From contig CALZJF010000003.1 of the NCBI GenBank assembly GCA_945787885.1, positions 46,352-110,351 on the forward strand: 64,000 nt of DNA. Reading direction: 5' to 3'. The stretch is from an uncultured Bacteroidales bacterium. GTDB lineage: Bacteria > Bacteroidota > Bacteroidia > Bacteroidales > Bacteroidaceae. This document shows, piece by piece, positions 9,009 through 18,639 of this stretch (its first letter is position 1; every line of letters starts with the position of its first letter). A program made the position numbers and the translations under genes. The notes under the pieces were generated by a model. The model did not search any database. It was not told the DNA's origin and saw nothing but the letters and a program-made list of their open reading frames with translations.

Positions 9009-9263
9009 CTGAAAGGTGGGGTGGGGAGAGCTTTTTCTTCCCATCCCTATGATTTATAAGTAGGCAATGAACATTCGTTCTGTGTTAGAATGCCCTAATG
9101 GGGTGCAGGTTTTGGTCTTGAAACAATGGTGAATGGCGGGCTATGTGACTGTTTTCAAAACTAAAAGATGCGCCAAGGAGAGCGTTCAAACATACAAACC
9201 ATAATTATTCCTACTATATTTATTACAATCTAATTTTTATTACCTACTTAATAGTAAGAAAAT
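9009..9263. other. Intergenic region before folA
   Basis: No ORF is credible here. A weak hairpin with a GGGTGGGGA / TCCCATCCC stem follows the FabK-like gene. At 9235-9253 lies a 19-bp arm, TTTTATTACCTACTTAATA, whose exact reverse complement is at 11950-11968. The two arms enclose folA and the nucleotidase gene. Confidence 0.5.
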
Positions 9264-9761
9264 ATGGAATTGAGCATTATTTGCGCGCTGGCCGCCAACC
9301 GTGCTATCGGACTTCGGGGCGAGTTGCTCTATTATCTTCCTGCCGACCTGCGGCATTTCAAACAACTTACGACGGGGCATACCATCGTGATGGGACGAAA
9401 GACATTTGAATCGCTTCCGAAGGGAGCATTGCCAAACCGACGAAACATCGTCATTACCCGTCAGGCTGACTATGAACGGCAGGGAATAGAGGTGTTTCAC
9501 TCCTTTGAAGAAGCCCTGGAGGCATGCTCCAACGATGGGGAAGTCTATATCATCGGCGGCGAGAGCGTGTATGCTGCCGCGTTGCCTCATGCCGATCGTC
9601 TCTGCCTGACGCATATCCACGCTATTCCAGCAGAGGCAGACACCTTCTTTCCGCCCTTCGATGCCGCAGACTGGGAGGTGGAGCAGGAGGAAAATTTCGA
9701 GCCAGACGAGAAAAATCAGCAACCGTTCTCCTTCGTAACCTATCGGCGCAAGTCATGTTGA
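9264..9761 (+). CDS. folA: Dihydrofolate reductase
   Basis: A 165-residue DHFR that reduces dihydrofolate to tetrahydrofolate with NADPH, for thymidylate and purine synthesis. It opens with the typical IICALAANRAIG. The substrate region LPADLRHFK carries the catalytic acid Asp28. VMGRKTFESLP and YIIGGESVY bind NADPH. The residue before LPAD is Tyr (LLYYLPAD) where E. coli-type enzymes have Trp or His. The stop codon overlaps the start of the 5'-nucleotidase gene by 7 bp, so the two genes are translationally linked. Confidence 0.97.
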   Translation: MELSIICALAANRAIGLRGELLYYLPADLRHFKQLTTGHTIVMGRKTFESLPKGALPNRRNIVITRQADYERQGIEVFHSFEEALEACSNDGEVYIIGGESVYAAALPHADRLCLTHIHAIPAEADTFFPPFDAADWEVEQEENFEPDEKNQQPFSFVTYRRKSC

Positions 9762-11500
9762 AAAAGCATTCTTTACCCTTTATCCTTTCCCTCCTCGCTA
9801 TGCTGTTCGGAACTTCTGCTGCCGGACGTGAGGTGCATCTGACGCTGTTGGAGACCTCTGACGTTCATGGCAATTTCTTCCCCATTGATTTTCTGCGCGG
9901 GGGCGTTGACGGCAGTGGCAGTCTCGCCCGCGTGGCGACGTATGTGGAGCAACTGCGTGCAGCGCAGGGCGAGGAGGCAGTCGTATTGCTTGACAATGGC
10001 GATATACTGCAAGGACAACCTTCAGCGTACTACTATAACGTGGTAAACACGGACGATCGGCATCTCTGTGCCGACATTTTTAATTTCATGCGCTATGATG
10101 CTGTGACGATGGGTAACCATGACGTGGAAGCAGGCCATGAGGTCTATGACCGCTGGACACAGCAGTGCGAGATGCCCGTGCTGGGAGCCAATGTGGTGCG
10201 AACGGACACGGGCGAACCGTATCTGCCGCCTTATGTCGTGCTGGAGCGGCAGGGCGTTCGGATAGCTGTGCTTGGACTCGTCACGCCTGGGATTCCGCTG
10301 TGGTTGCCAGAGAATCTGTGGAGCGGTCTGCGCTTTGACGACATGGAAGCAACGGCGCGGAAGTATATGCCAGAGATGCGGCAGAAGGCTGACATCGTCG
10401 TCGGGCTGTTTCATTCAGGCGTAGGGCGTTCTGCGGGGTATGCGCCTTTGACGGAAAATGCTTCGGCAGAGGTGGCGCAGCGAGTGGCGGGATTTGATAT
10501 CGTGTTTTGCGGACACGACCATCGCCGTGCTAACCAGATGCTACGGACGGCAGAGGGCGGGGCAGTGTTGCTGCTCAATCCAGCTGCTGATGCCCACGCC
10601 GTGGCGAAGGCGGAGGTGACGCTCCGCATGACGGACGATGGGATGAAGCTGATGGAAGTCAGGGGCGACATTGTGGAAGTGGACGCTCTGGAGCCTTCTC
10701 CTGTGTTTGTCAAAGCCTTCAAACGTCAGTGTAAGGCGGTGAAAGCCTTTACGGCGGAGGCCGTCGGACGCTGTGCGGCAGATATGACGACGCTCCCAGC
10801 CTTCTTCGGGCCTTCGGCTTTCGTAGATTTCATACATGAAATGCAGTTGGAAATATCGGGGGCCGACATATCTTTTGCTGCACCCTTGGCTTTTGATGCC
10901 TCAATTCCTCACGGAACAATCCGTGTGAGCGACCTCTTCAACCTCTATCGTTATGAGAATATGCTATACGTCATGGAGCTTTCAGGCCGCGAGGTGAAGG
11001 ATTATCTGGAGTTTTCGTATGCAGGATGGGTGCAGACCATGTCGTCGGCTGCTGACCATCTGCTGCTTTTCCGCGAAAATGCGGCGCAGTTGCCAGATGC
11101 GTGGCAGCGGCTGAAGACTCCGAATTTCAATTTTGATTCTGCGGCGGGCATTCGCTACACGGTGGATGTGGCGCGTCCTGCGGGCAGCCGTGTCAAAATT
11201 CTTTCGATGGCGGACGGCAGTCCCTTTGATGAGGCCGCTACTTACCGCTGCGCACTCAATTCTTACAGAGGCAATGGCGGTGGACGCCATTTGACGGAGG
11301 GAGCGGGCATTGCGCCAGAGCAACTGAAGCACCGCATTGTCTGGGCAACGGACAAGGATCTGCGGTATTATATGATGCAGCGCATCCGTAGTCTGAAGAA
11401 AATTCACCCTCGCCCCTTGAACCTCTGGAAGTTTATCCCAGAGGATTGGGCCGAGGAGGCCAAAGAGCGCGACGCAGAGTTGCTGAAGAGCCAGAAATAA
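9755..11500 (+). CDS. Periplasmic 5'-nucleotidase / UDP-sugar hydrolase family
   Basis: A 581-residue exported metallophosphatase. I placed the start at the ATG at 9755, which gives a clean signal peptide (MLKKHSLPFILSLLAMLFGT); the frame is open further upstream inside folA. The calcineurin-like N-terminal domain has all the metal motifs: SDVHGNF, DNGDILQG, GNHDVE and GHDHR. The C-terminal 5'-nucleotidase domain contains NSYRGNGGG, a substrate-binding signature. The family releases nucleosides and phosphate from extracellular nucleotides, which fits with the nearby secreted nuclease. It overlaps folA by 7 bp and is followed by a strong terminator. Confidence 0.94.
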   Translation: MLKKHSLPFILSLLAMLFGTSAAGREVHLTLLETSDVHGNFFPIDFLRGGVDGSGSLARVATYVEQLRAAQGEEAVVLLDNGDILQGQPSAYYYNVVNTDDRHLCADIFNFMRYDAVTMGNHDVEAGHEVYDRWTQQCEMPVLGANVVRTDTGEPYLPPYVVLERQGVRIAVLGLVTPGIPLWLPENLWSGLRFDDMEATARKYMPEMRQKADIVVGLFHSGVGRSAGYAPLTENASAEVAQRVAGFDIVFCGHDHRRANQMLRTAEGGAVLLLNPAADAHAVAKAEVTLRMTDDGMKLMEVRGDIVEVDALEPSPVFVKAFKRQCKAVKAFTAEAVGRCAADMTTLPAFFGPSAFVDFIHEMQLEISGADISFAAPLAFDASIPHGTIRVSDLFNLYRYENMLYVMELSGREVKDYLEFSYAGWVQTMSSAADHLLLFRENAAQLPDAWQRLKTPNFNFDSAAGIRYTVDVARPAGSRVKILSMADGSPFDEAATYRCALNSYRGNGGGRHLTEGAGIAPEQLKHRIVWATDKDLRYYMMQRIRSLKKIHPRPLNLWKFIPEDWAEEAKERDAELLKSQK

Positions 11501-11503
11501 CGT

Positions 11504-11544
11504 AAAACAGGGACAACCGATTCATTTCGCTTGTCCCTGTTTTT
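11504..11544 (+). terminator. Hairpin terminator, copy 1
   Basis: The stem AAAACAGGGACAA / TTGTCCCTGTTTTT follows the nucleotidase stop at once. The A-run on one side and T-run on the other make it able to act in both directions. A near copy lies at 11883-11923, with about 45 bp of shared downstream sequence. Confidence 0.88.
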
Positions 11545-11655
11545 CGTTTGAGTGTGATAGAATCAGGATTGATTGAGTAAGTTGCAAGAATCAGTTTATG
11601 GCTGTGGTGAAAACGGCGGGCTTTTCTGTCCTTCTACTGAGCTTCCGCTTCCCAA

Positions 11656-11752
11656 GTAATCATTTTCACCCCTCGAAATGATTATTTTGACCCCCAAAAT
11701 GGCCATTTTTCCCTTCAAAATGGTCACCCTGAGACAAAATTTGCCGTGGAAG
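11656..11752 (+). repeat. Dispersed 21-bp-unit element, copy B
   Basis: The best-preserved copy. Units start at 11657, 11679, 11700 and 11721, an exact 21-22-bp period, as in TGATTATTTTGACCCCCAAA. The tail is GAGACAAAATTTGCCGTGGA. It lies in the convergent gap between the nucleotidase and T9SS genes. Confidence 0.85.
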
Positions 11753-11882
11753 TAAGGCATCCTTACTGTAAATTGCTTTTTTCTTACCTACGTAGCCCGT
11801 TACGCTCCCTCATGCAAACCAAAAAACTACGGCGATGGCCGCGAATACATCACAAGCTAATTGATAGAACCTACCTTAAATG

Positions 11883-11923
11883 AAAACAGGGACAACCGAA
11901 ATAAATCGATTGTCCCTGTTTTT
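11883..11923 (-). terminator. Hairpin terminator, copy 2 (bidirectional)
   Basis: The same stem as at 11504-11544, with a changed loop, GAAATAAATC. It is placed to terminate the minus-strand T9SS gene that ends at 11987. The sequence after the stem (TTTTTCGTT.GAG...GATAG, then TCAGGAT) is also shared with copy 1, so the hairpin and its flank were probably duplicated. Confidence 0.82.
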
Positions 11924-11986
11924 CGTTGGAGCGCGATAGGCTCAGGATATATTAAGTAGGTAATAAAACTAATTTTCTTTGCCTGC

Positions 11987-14356
11987 TTATCGTTCAAACT
12001 TTACCGTGGCATCGCCCGTCTTAAGCAGATAGATGCCGTGGGGCAGGCCTTCAAGGCGAACGTTAGTGGCGGCATCCAAAGCTCGGAGGCTGCGCACGAG
12101 GCGACCATCGGCTGTATAGATGTTCAAGGCCGCGCCGGCAGTCGTGCCAGAGACGGTCAGTTCGTTGGCGTTGCGGCTGACGGAAAGATTGTTAGCCGTG
12201 GGGATGGGATGAATAGCCACTTCCTTCGCATTGTTGAAATCTACCCAAAGAATGAGGTAAAAGCCCACACCCTTCATATCTTCGCGCACTTCATCAACGC
12301 GACACCATTCGCCGACCTTCGCCGTAGAGCCTTGTGGCAACATGCGAGGCTTGCAATAGAGCGTGGCAACCTCGGTCTTATGGAGCGATGCACTCAGGCC
12401 TAAGAAGGAGCGTCCCACCTGCGGGTCTTCGATGACAACGGTGATATCTGAGGGGAACTCGAAGGCTACGTAGAATGTACCCGTGGCTGTGATGGGAGTT
12501 TCGAGCTGAATGCCCAGCATATCGCCACCGCCAGAACCACTCACGGTGCGGTTGCCAAAGACTTCGCCTACCGTAGAGTCATAGCGGCCCCAAACCTTTG
12601 TCTCATCGAGCTTTCCATCAGTCTCGCCATAAACCACCATGCTGAAGGGTTTGTACATGTCGCTGTTGCTCTGCGAGGGGCAGAGGCGATAGTAGGCTTC
12701 GGTGAAGAGGAGCGATTTGATGGTAGTCTTCGTCTCGTCGTCCATTTCATAGCGTTCGGCGAAGACGGTGTAGTAGCGGTTGAAGCCCGTGGCATAGTCG
12801 CGTTCGGTGTCGTTCGGTGCGCCTGCTGTTTCGAAGGCGGGCACGCCGGAGAGGCGGTCGTAGAGCTTATCTTCGTTGGGATTCCAGGTGGTGACGCTGA
12901 AATCATTGTAGGAGCCGTCGATGTTCAGCACGTTGTAGGTGTGTGTGGTGCTGCGTTCGCCGCGAGCATTGGTAGCTTTCAGCGTAACATTGTAGGTGCC
13001 CCACTGGTCGAAGTCGAAATAAGGTTCGTAGGCTTCCGATTCTACGGTAGTGCCGTCGGGGCGTTCCACAGTCCAATGGCAGAGGTCGGCATTCGTCGAG
13101 AGATTGCTCGCTTGCACGGTCTTGGTGCCGTATGTCAGCATACTGCTCGCTTCCAGTTCAAATGTGCCAGGAATGGAGAAGGTAGGCCGCGGATAAGGCT
13201 GGATATGGGGAGCGGTGATACTGAAGTCTTCAAAAGCCACGCGTCCGGCATAGCCCGACTCCGAGGTCAGTTGCAGGGCGAAGCAGTGGAGGCCGCTCTT
13301 CTTCGGCACGAAAGTCACCTCCTGTTTTTCCCAGTTCGTGATAGAACGTTCTGTGATTTCCTGCAAGGTGTATGGCTGGAAGTCGGCATCCTGCTCGTAG
13401 CCCGCCGTCAGACGGAGGTTGCTATAGGTCATATAGCCGGGCATATATATATAATAGGAGATATGATACTCGCGTCCTGCCTCCAAATCGAAGAAGGGAG
13501 TGTAGAGACGCTCATCGCGAGGCATATCAGTCTGCTCGGTGACGAGATACCAGTCGCCCGTCACGGCACTGAGGTCGGCGATGGCACCCGTGATGAAGGG
13601 CATCGTACCAGTGGATTGCCAGTTGCGAGGCAGATAGCTCGTGCCGTCGTAGTCATTGTCGAGATTGTCGAAGGTGTTTGAATACGGCAGTTCCTCAGCA
13701 TATTCCGCATTGTCGGGGTTTGGCTCGAAGTCGTCATCGACTACAGGAGGTTCGCTCTCGCCTGTCCATCCCGTGATGCTCACATCGTCAATCATGAAGT
13801 TGCCTTTCATATTGAACTGAGGGTTAGTCGTGGCATCAATGGCGAAGGAGATGGAGTATTCGCCGTCAGTCTCCGGGGTAAAGGTGAATTGAAATTCTGT
13901 CCATTCTGCATAGGCCGCAGCGGGAACGACGCCAACCTCTATGGTCTGTGCCTCCAGGTTCTGCCCCTTGCCAGCCCGCACGTTGAGTCCGAGGTTCTTC
14001 ACTTCAGAATAGTTGGCGGCTTTCCCCCAGACGAAGAAGGATACGGTGCAGGGTTTTCCGCCCGTAAGTTGCATGAGTGGAGAGTAGAGGACATCGTTGC
14101 GAGTATATTCCGTGCTGTTGTCTGCTACGATGGCATAGTCGCCGCTAAGTCCTGCCACGCCGTAGTCGCGCGTTTTTTGTCGTTTGAAGGGGAGTGTTCC
14201 CTCGCTCAGCCAACCGTCGGGAACCGTGGCAGAGAGCGTGAAGTGGGAAGCGTCGTCGAAGTTTTCAAAAAACTCGAAGGTTTCTGGTTCGCCTGCCCAT
14301 GCCGTTTGTGCAAAGGCAAGGAGGACTAACAGATGGTACAGAATTCCTTTTGTCAT
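11987..14356 (-). CDS. Secreted multidomain protein with type IX secretion sorting domain
   Basis: A 789-residue exported protein. I start at 14356 (MTKGILYHLLVLLAFAQTAW), which gives a good signal peptide; the frame continues upstream without one. Two jelly-roll-like modules (FFENFDD and YSNTFDNLDND starts, of the 'choice-of-anchor J' type) are followed by a PKD/Ig-like stretch (GTYNVTLKATNARGERS), a third beta-rich module and a C-terminal domain (IYTADGRLVRSL ... GLPHGIYLLKTG). That C-terminus is the T9SS type A sorting signal, so the protein should cross the outer membrane and be attached to the surface. No catalytic motif is visible. Possible roles are adhesion or glycan binding. It lies 90 bp after recG on the same strand. 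Confidence 0.85.
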   Translation of the reverse strand: MTKGILYHLLVLLAFAQTAWAGEPETFEFFENFDDASHFTLSATVPDGWLSEGTLPFKRQKTRDYGVAGLSGDYAIVADNSTEYTRNDVLYSPLMQLTGGKPCTVSFFVWGKAANYSEVKNLGLNVRAGKGQNLEAQTIEVGVVPAAAYAEWTEFQFTFTPETDGEYSISFAIDATTNPQFNMKGNFMIDDVSITGWTGESEPPVVDDDFEPNPDNAEYAEELPYSNTFDNLDNDYDGTSYLPRNWQSTGTMPFITGAIADLSAVTGDWYLVTEQTDMPRDERLYTPFFDLEAGREYHISYYIYMPGYMTYSNLRLTAGYEQDADFQPYTLQEITERSITNWEKQEVTFVPKKSGLHCFALQLTSESGYAGRVAFEDFSITAPHIQPYPRPTFSIPGTFELEASSMLTYGTKTVQASNLSTNADLCHWTVERPDGTTVESEAYEPYFDFDQWGTYNVTLKATNARGERSTTHTYNVLNIDGSYNDFSVTTWNPNEDKLYDRLSGVPAFETAGAPNDTERDYATGFNRYYTVFAERYEMDDETKTTIKSLLFTEAYYRLCPSQSNSDMYKPFSMVVYGETDGKLDETKVWGRYDSTVGEVFGNRTVSGSGGGDMLGIQLETPITATGTFYVAFEFPSDITVVIEDPQVGRSFLGLSASLHKTEVATLYCKPRMLPQGSTAKVGEWCRVDEVREDMKGVGFYLILWVDFNNAKEVAIHPIPTANNLSVSRNANELTVSGTTAGAALNIYTADGRLVRSLRALDAATNVRLEGLPHGIYLLKTGDATVKFER

Positions 14357-14446
14357 GTTGTTGCGAGTGCTTGTTTGTTTTGCGTTGTGAAGTAGATAGG
14401 GCGTATGGGGGAATAATCCCATACGGGGTTATCTCATATCGGTGTC

Positions 14447-16543
14447 TTATGAAATATCGGAATAGTTGGTCAGGTCTTCTTTCAGTTGTCGGAGGCGTTG
14501 CCAGACGATGCGGTACAGTGGTAGCGATTCGTCGGGGTCAGCCTCAATGATTCTTGCCGCAGCCTCGCGCGTCTCACTCATCAGAGTGCTGTCGCCCACG
14601 AGCGAGGCAATCTGAAGTTGGAAGGGTAAGCCTGATTGTGCCGTGCCCTCAATGTCGCCAGGCCCTCGGAATTTCAAATCTGCCTCGGCTATGCGAAAAC
14701 CATCAGTCGTCTCGACCATGATTTGCATACGTTCGCGGGTAGTTTCTTGCAGTTGGTCTTTCGTGACGAGTATGCAGTAGCTATGTTCTGCCCCTCGTCC
14801 AACGCGTCCGCGTAGCTGGTGGAGCTGTGCCAAGCCGAATCGTTCGGCGTTTTCGATAATCATTACAGAGGCATTCGGCACGTTCACCCCCACCTCAATG
14901 ACCGTAGTCGATACGAGAATGTGCGTCTTGCCCTCGGAAAAGTCGCGCATGGCAGCCTCCTTCTCCGCAGGTTTCATCTTGCCGTGTATTTTCCCCACGC
15001 GCCATTCAGAGTAGTCTCTGATGGTATTTTCATAGCCCTCTTCAAGTGCGAGAAGGTCGAGGCGTTCGTTTTCTTCGATAAGGGGATAGACGATATAGAC
15101 CTGTCGTCCGCGTCGCAGTTCGGAAATGACGCCTTCGCGGATGCGGTGGCGGCTGTACTGCGAATAGTGGCGCGTGGTGATGGGCTTGCGCCCCGGGGGA
15201 AGTTCGTCGATGATGCTGACATCGAGGTCGCCATAGACCGTCATCGCCAAGGTTCGTGGAATGGGCGTAGCAGTCATGACGAGTACGTGCGGTGGTCGCA
15301 GGTTTTTCTGCCACAGTTTTGCCCGCTGCTTTACTCCGAAACGGTGCTGCTCATCGATAATGGCGAGTCCAAGGTTTTGAAATTCCACGGTCGGCTCTAT
15401 CAGGGCGTGAGTGCCAACAAGGACGTGTACCGCTCCGAGGCGCAAATCTTCCAGCACTTCCCGACGGCGTTTGCCCTTGACATTGCCAGTCAGGAGTTCA
15501 ACGCGTACGCCGATGCTCTCCAATTGTTCCGAAAGTCCGTGGTAGTGTTGCTCGGCGAGGATTTCTGTGGGGGCCATGATGCAGGCTTGGAAACCATTGT
15601 CGATGGCGAGGAGTGCGATAAGTGCTGCCACGATAGTCTTTCCGGAGCCGACGTCGCCTTGCAGGAGGCGGTTCATCTGGCGTCCTGACTGCAGGTCAGC
15701 ATGTATTTCCTTGACCACGCGTTTCTGCGCCCCCGTCAGTTGGAAGGGCAAGGCCTCCTGATAGAACTTCAGGAATTTCTCTCCGACTCTGGGGAACGCC
15801 CAACCCTCGGTTTCGGTGCGCCGATTGCGGGCATACTGCAAGATGGAGAGTTGCAGGAAGAAAAGTTCTTCAAACTTCAGGCGGCGGCGTGCTCGGCTGA
15901 CAGCTTCTGCGCTCTGGCTGAAATGGATGTCGCGGATAGCCTGTTCGTGGCTGACGAGCTGGTGAGCACTGACTATGTCGGGCGAGAGCGTTTCGGGGAG
16001 TTGCTGAATCTTGTCAAGGGCATTCGCTACAATTTGATTGATGAGTTTCGACGAAATGCCCTTCGCCGTGAGCTTCTCCGTCAGATGATAGACGGGTTGC
16101 ATACGCAGCAGCGGCCGGTTGCGCACGGTTTCCATCTCCTCCATCTCAGGATGAGCTATGTTGAAGCCATGCTGAAAAATCTTTGGCTCTCCAAACACCT
16201 GATAATCCACCCCCATGCGATACATACGTTCGATGTTTCGCAGGTTTCTGAACCAGACGAGGGTGATGAACCCAGTGCCATCGGTAAAGGTGGCCATGAG
16301 TCTGCGTTTTGCGCCCTCCCCAAGTTTTGAAAAATCAATGATGCGTCCTCGGAGCTGTATGTTCTGCATCCCCTCGTGGATGTCGCAGATGTGATAGACC
16401 TTCGTGCGGTCTTCGTGGCGGAAGGGGAAGTAGTGGAGTATATCGCCCACCGTTCGTATCTTCAGTTCTGACGCCAAGAGCTGGGCGCGAGTCTGGCCCA
16501 CGCCTTTCACATACATGATGTCTTGATTGAGATAGCTGCTCAC
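14447..16543 (-). CDS. recG: ATP-dependent DNA helicase RecG
   Basis: A 698-residue branch-migration helicase that remodels stalled replication forks and Holliday junctions. The N-terminal wedge (OB-fold) region is seen around residues 60-140. Walker A is GDVGSGKT (296-303), the DEAD-box variant is DEQH (397-400), and motif III is VMTATPIPRTLAM. The C-terminal helicase half contains STTVIEVGVNVPNAS and QLRGRVGRG, which are diagnostic for RecG. The length agrees with the family. It starts 39 bp after the OPT transporter gene. Confidence 0.97.
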   Translation of the reverse strand: MSSYLNQDIMYVKGVGQTRAQLLASELKIRTVGDILHYFPFRHEDRTKVYHICDIHEGMQNIQLRGRIIDFSKLGEGAKRRLMATFTDGTGFITLVWFRNLRNIERMYRMGVDYQVFGEPKIFQHGFNIAHPEMEEMETVRNRPLLRMQPVYHLTEKLTAKGISSKLINQIVANALDKIQQLPETLSPDIVSAHQLVSHEQAIRDIHFSQSAEAVSRARRRLKFEELFFLQLSILQYARNRRTETEGWAFPRVGEKFLKFYQEALPFQLTGAQKRVVKEIHADLQSGRQMNRLLQGDVGSGKTIVAALIALLAIDNGFQACIMAPTEILAEQHYHGLSEQLESIGVRVELLTGNVKGKRRREVLEDLRLGAVHVLVGTHALIEPTVEFQNLGLAIIDEQHRFGVKQRAKLWQKNLRPPHVLVMTATPIPRTLAMTVYGDLDVSIIDELPPGRKPITTRHYSQYSRHRIREGVISELRRGRQVYIVYPLIEENERLDLLALEEGYENTIRDYSEWRVGKIHGKMKPAEKEAAMRDFSEGKTHILVSTTVIEVGVNVPNASVMIIENAERFGLAQLHQLRGRVGRGAEHSYCILVTKDQLQETTRERMQIMVETTDGFRIAEADLKFRGPGDIEGTAQSGLPFQLQIASLVGDSTLMSETREAAARIIEADPDESLPLYRIVWQRLRQLKEDLTNYSDIS

Positions 16544-16582
16544 GGGAGGAAGAAGGAAAAGGAGGGACGATGCAAGGGCTGT

Positions 16583-18562
16583 TTATGCCTTCATGCTGGA
16601 TTTATACAAATAAACCATGAGGAGGATGTAGGCAGCGAGGCTGAGAATCTGGCCTGCCGTGCTGGTCATCCATGCGCCTTGGGCAATCTGCCAATCCACG
16701 CCCGCGAAGGTGAGGCTGGCAGACACTACGCCCATCAGTGCACCGCCAGCGATGAAGCCCGATGCAAGAAGCGTGCCGCGCTCGCCGCGTGCTGCGTTCA
16801 GCGCAGCGTCCTTCGAGCGGGAGGTGATGTACCAGTTGAGCGCACCGCCGACAATGAGCGGGAGATTCAGATGTAGCGGAATGAACATGCCGAGGGCAAA
16901 GGCCAAGGCACTGATGCCGCAGGCGTTCATGATAAGACTGATGATGCCTCCGATGCCGTAGAGCAGCCAGGGAGCACCTTCGCCCATCATGAGCGGTTCA
17001 ATGACGGCCGCCATGGCGCGAGCCTGCGGTGCAGCCATGACGTCAGAGTTGTCGGGTGTGAAGCCATAAGCCTCATTGAGAATCATGATGACGCCCGCCG
17101 CCGTAGCAGCACTGACGAGAATGCCGAGGAATTTGAAAGTCTGCTGCTTGGCAGGCGTGCTGCCCAGCCAGTAGCCAATCTTGAGGTCGGTGACGAAAGC
17201 TCCCGCACTGGAAAGAGCCGTGCAGACCACGCCACCCATAATCAGAGCTGCCACCATGCCGTCCGTGCCTTTCAGTCCCACAGTCACCATGATGAGGCTG
17301 GCAAGGATGAGGGTCATCAGCGTCATGCCGCTCACAGGATTACTGCCGACGATGGCAATGGCGTTGGCTGCCACCGTGGTGAAGAGGAAGGAGATGAAGA
17401 AGACAATGAGGAGGGCCACCGTGGAAAAGAGGAGATTTCCGCCCATGACATCAAGTTGGAAGAAGAGGAACGTGGCAAGGAAGGCGACGATAAGTCCCAT
17501 GAAGACGATTTTCATCGATATGTCGCGCTGCGTGCGAGGCTCCGCTGCCACGTCGCCCTGCTGAGATTTGTTGCCGAAGGCGGCCCGGATGAGAGCAAAA
17601 CTGCCAATGATGACGGAGCGGCTGTTCCAGACACCAATGATGCCGGCCACGGCGATACCACCGATACCAATGCTCTTGGCATACTGGAATATCTGCTGTG
17701 GCGATGCGGCTGCGGCCGTGATGCCGTTTGCTACGTCAAGGTTGGGCCAGACTACGGCAATGGCAGGAACGACAATCCACCAAATCAGCACCGAGCCTGC
17801 ACACATGATGGCGGCATATTTCAGGCCGATGATGTAGCCCATGCCCAGCAGTGCGGCAGAGGTGTTGCAGGAGAGGTAGAGCTTCGTCTTGTCGGCAATC
17901 GTTTGTCCCAGGCTGCAGAAGGCGGAGGTGAAGTTCTCTGCCCACATGCCGAAGGTGGTAACGGCGAAGTCGTAGAGACCACCGATGAGTGAGGCAATGA
18001 CGAGCGGACGTGCCGAACTGTTGCTGCCTTCGCCCGATATGAGCACCTGCGTAGAAGCCGTGGCTTCGGGGAATGGGTATTCGCCGTGTTTCTCCTTGAC
18101 GAAATATTTTCTGAATGGTATGAGGAAGAGAATGCCGATGATACCTCCGAGCAGGCTCGCCAAGAACACTTGGTAGAAGCTGACGGAGATATGGGCTTTA
18201 GGGAATTTCGAATCGAGGATGTAGAGGGCTGGCAGCGTGAAGATGGCACCCGCCACGATCATTCCTGAGCAAGCGCCAATCGACTGTATCATGACGTTTT
18301 CGCCCAGAGGGTCTTTGCGCTTCGTAGCCCCCGCCAGTCCGACGGCAATGATGGTGATAGGAATGGCAGCCTCAAACACCTGACCCACTTTAAGGCCCAG
18401 GTAAGCCGTGGCGGCACTGAAGATGACTGCCATGAGCAGACCGAGCACGAGCGACCACGCCGTCACTTCGCGAGGATTGGCCTTCGCTGGCATCAGCGGC
18501 TCATAGGTTTCGCCTTCCTTCAATGGGCGGAAGGCATTTTCTGGAAGAGAATTGTTTGACAC
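16583..18562 (-). CDS. OPT family oligopeptide transporter
   Basis: A 659-residue polytopic membrane protein of the oligopeptide transporter (OPT) superfamily. About 14 or more hydrophobic segments are visible, beginning with WSLVLGLLMAVIFSAATAYL. Characteristic family elements are the NPREVTAWS start and SNPVSGMTLMTLIL. I infer a GTG start at 18562 (MSNNSLPENAFRPL): the frame is open further upstream but has no in-frame ATG or credible protein there, and the first internal ATG would shorten the conserved N-terminus. OPT carriers import peptides or metal chelates with protons. It lies 77 bp after nspC and 39 bp before recG. Confidence 0.9.
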   Translation of the reverse strand: MSNNSLPENAFRPLKEGETYEPLMPAKANPREVTAWSLVLGLLMAVIFSAATAYLGLKVGQVFEAAIPITIIAVGLAGATKRKDPLGENVMIQSIGACSGMIVAGAIFTLPALYILDSKFPKAHISVSFYQVFLASLLGGIIGILFLIPFRKYFVKEKHGEYPFPEATASTQVLISGEGSNSSARPLVIASLIGGLYDFAVTTFGMWAENFTSAFCSLGQTIADKTKLYLSCNTSAALLGMGYIIGLKYAAIMCAGSVLIWWIVVPAIAVVWPNLDVANGITAAAASPQQIFQYAKSIGIGGIAVAGIIGVWNSRSVIIGSFALIRAAFGNKSQQGDVAAEPRTQRDISMKIVFMGLIVAFLATFLFFQLDVMGGNLLFSTVALLIVFFISFLFTTVAANAIAIVGSNPVSGMTLMTLILASLIMVTVGLKGTDGMVAALIMGGVVCTALSSAGAFVTDLKIGYWLGSTPAKQQTFKFLGILVSAATAAGVIMILNEAYGFTPDNSDVMAAPQARAMAAVIEPLMMGEGAPWLLYGIGGIISLIMNACGISALAFALGMFIPLHLNLPLIVGGALNWYITSRSKDAALNAARGERGTLLASGFIAGGALMGVVSASLTFAGVDWQIAQGAWMTSTAGQILSLAAYILLMVYLYKSSMKA

Positions 18563-18639
18563 GATGATGAATTTTTTTTGTTTGTAAGCCTTTGATATAG
18601 CGTGTGTTGTTGATGTTTTCAGAAAACTGCGAGGCAGCC

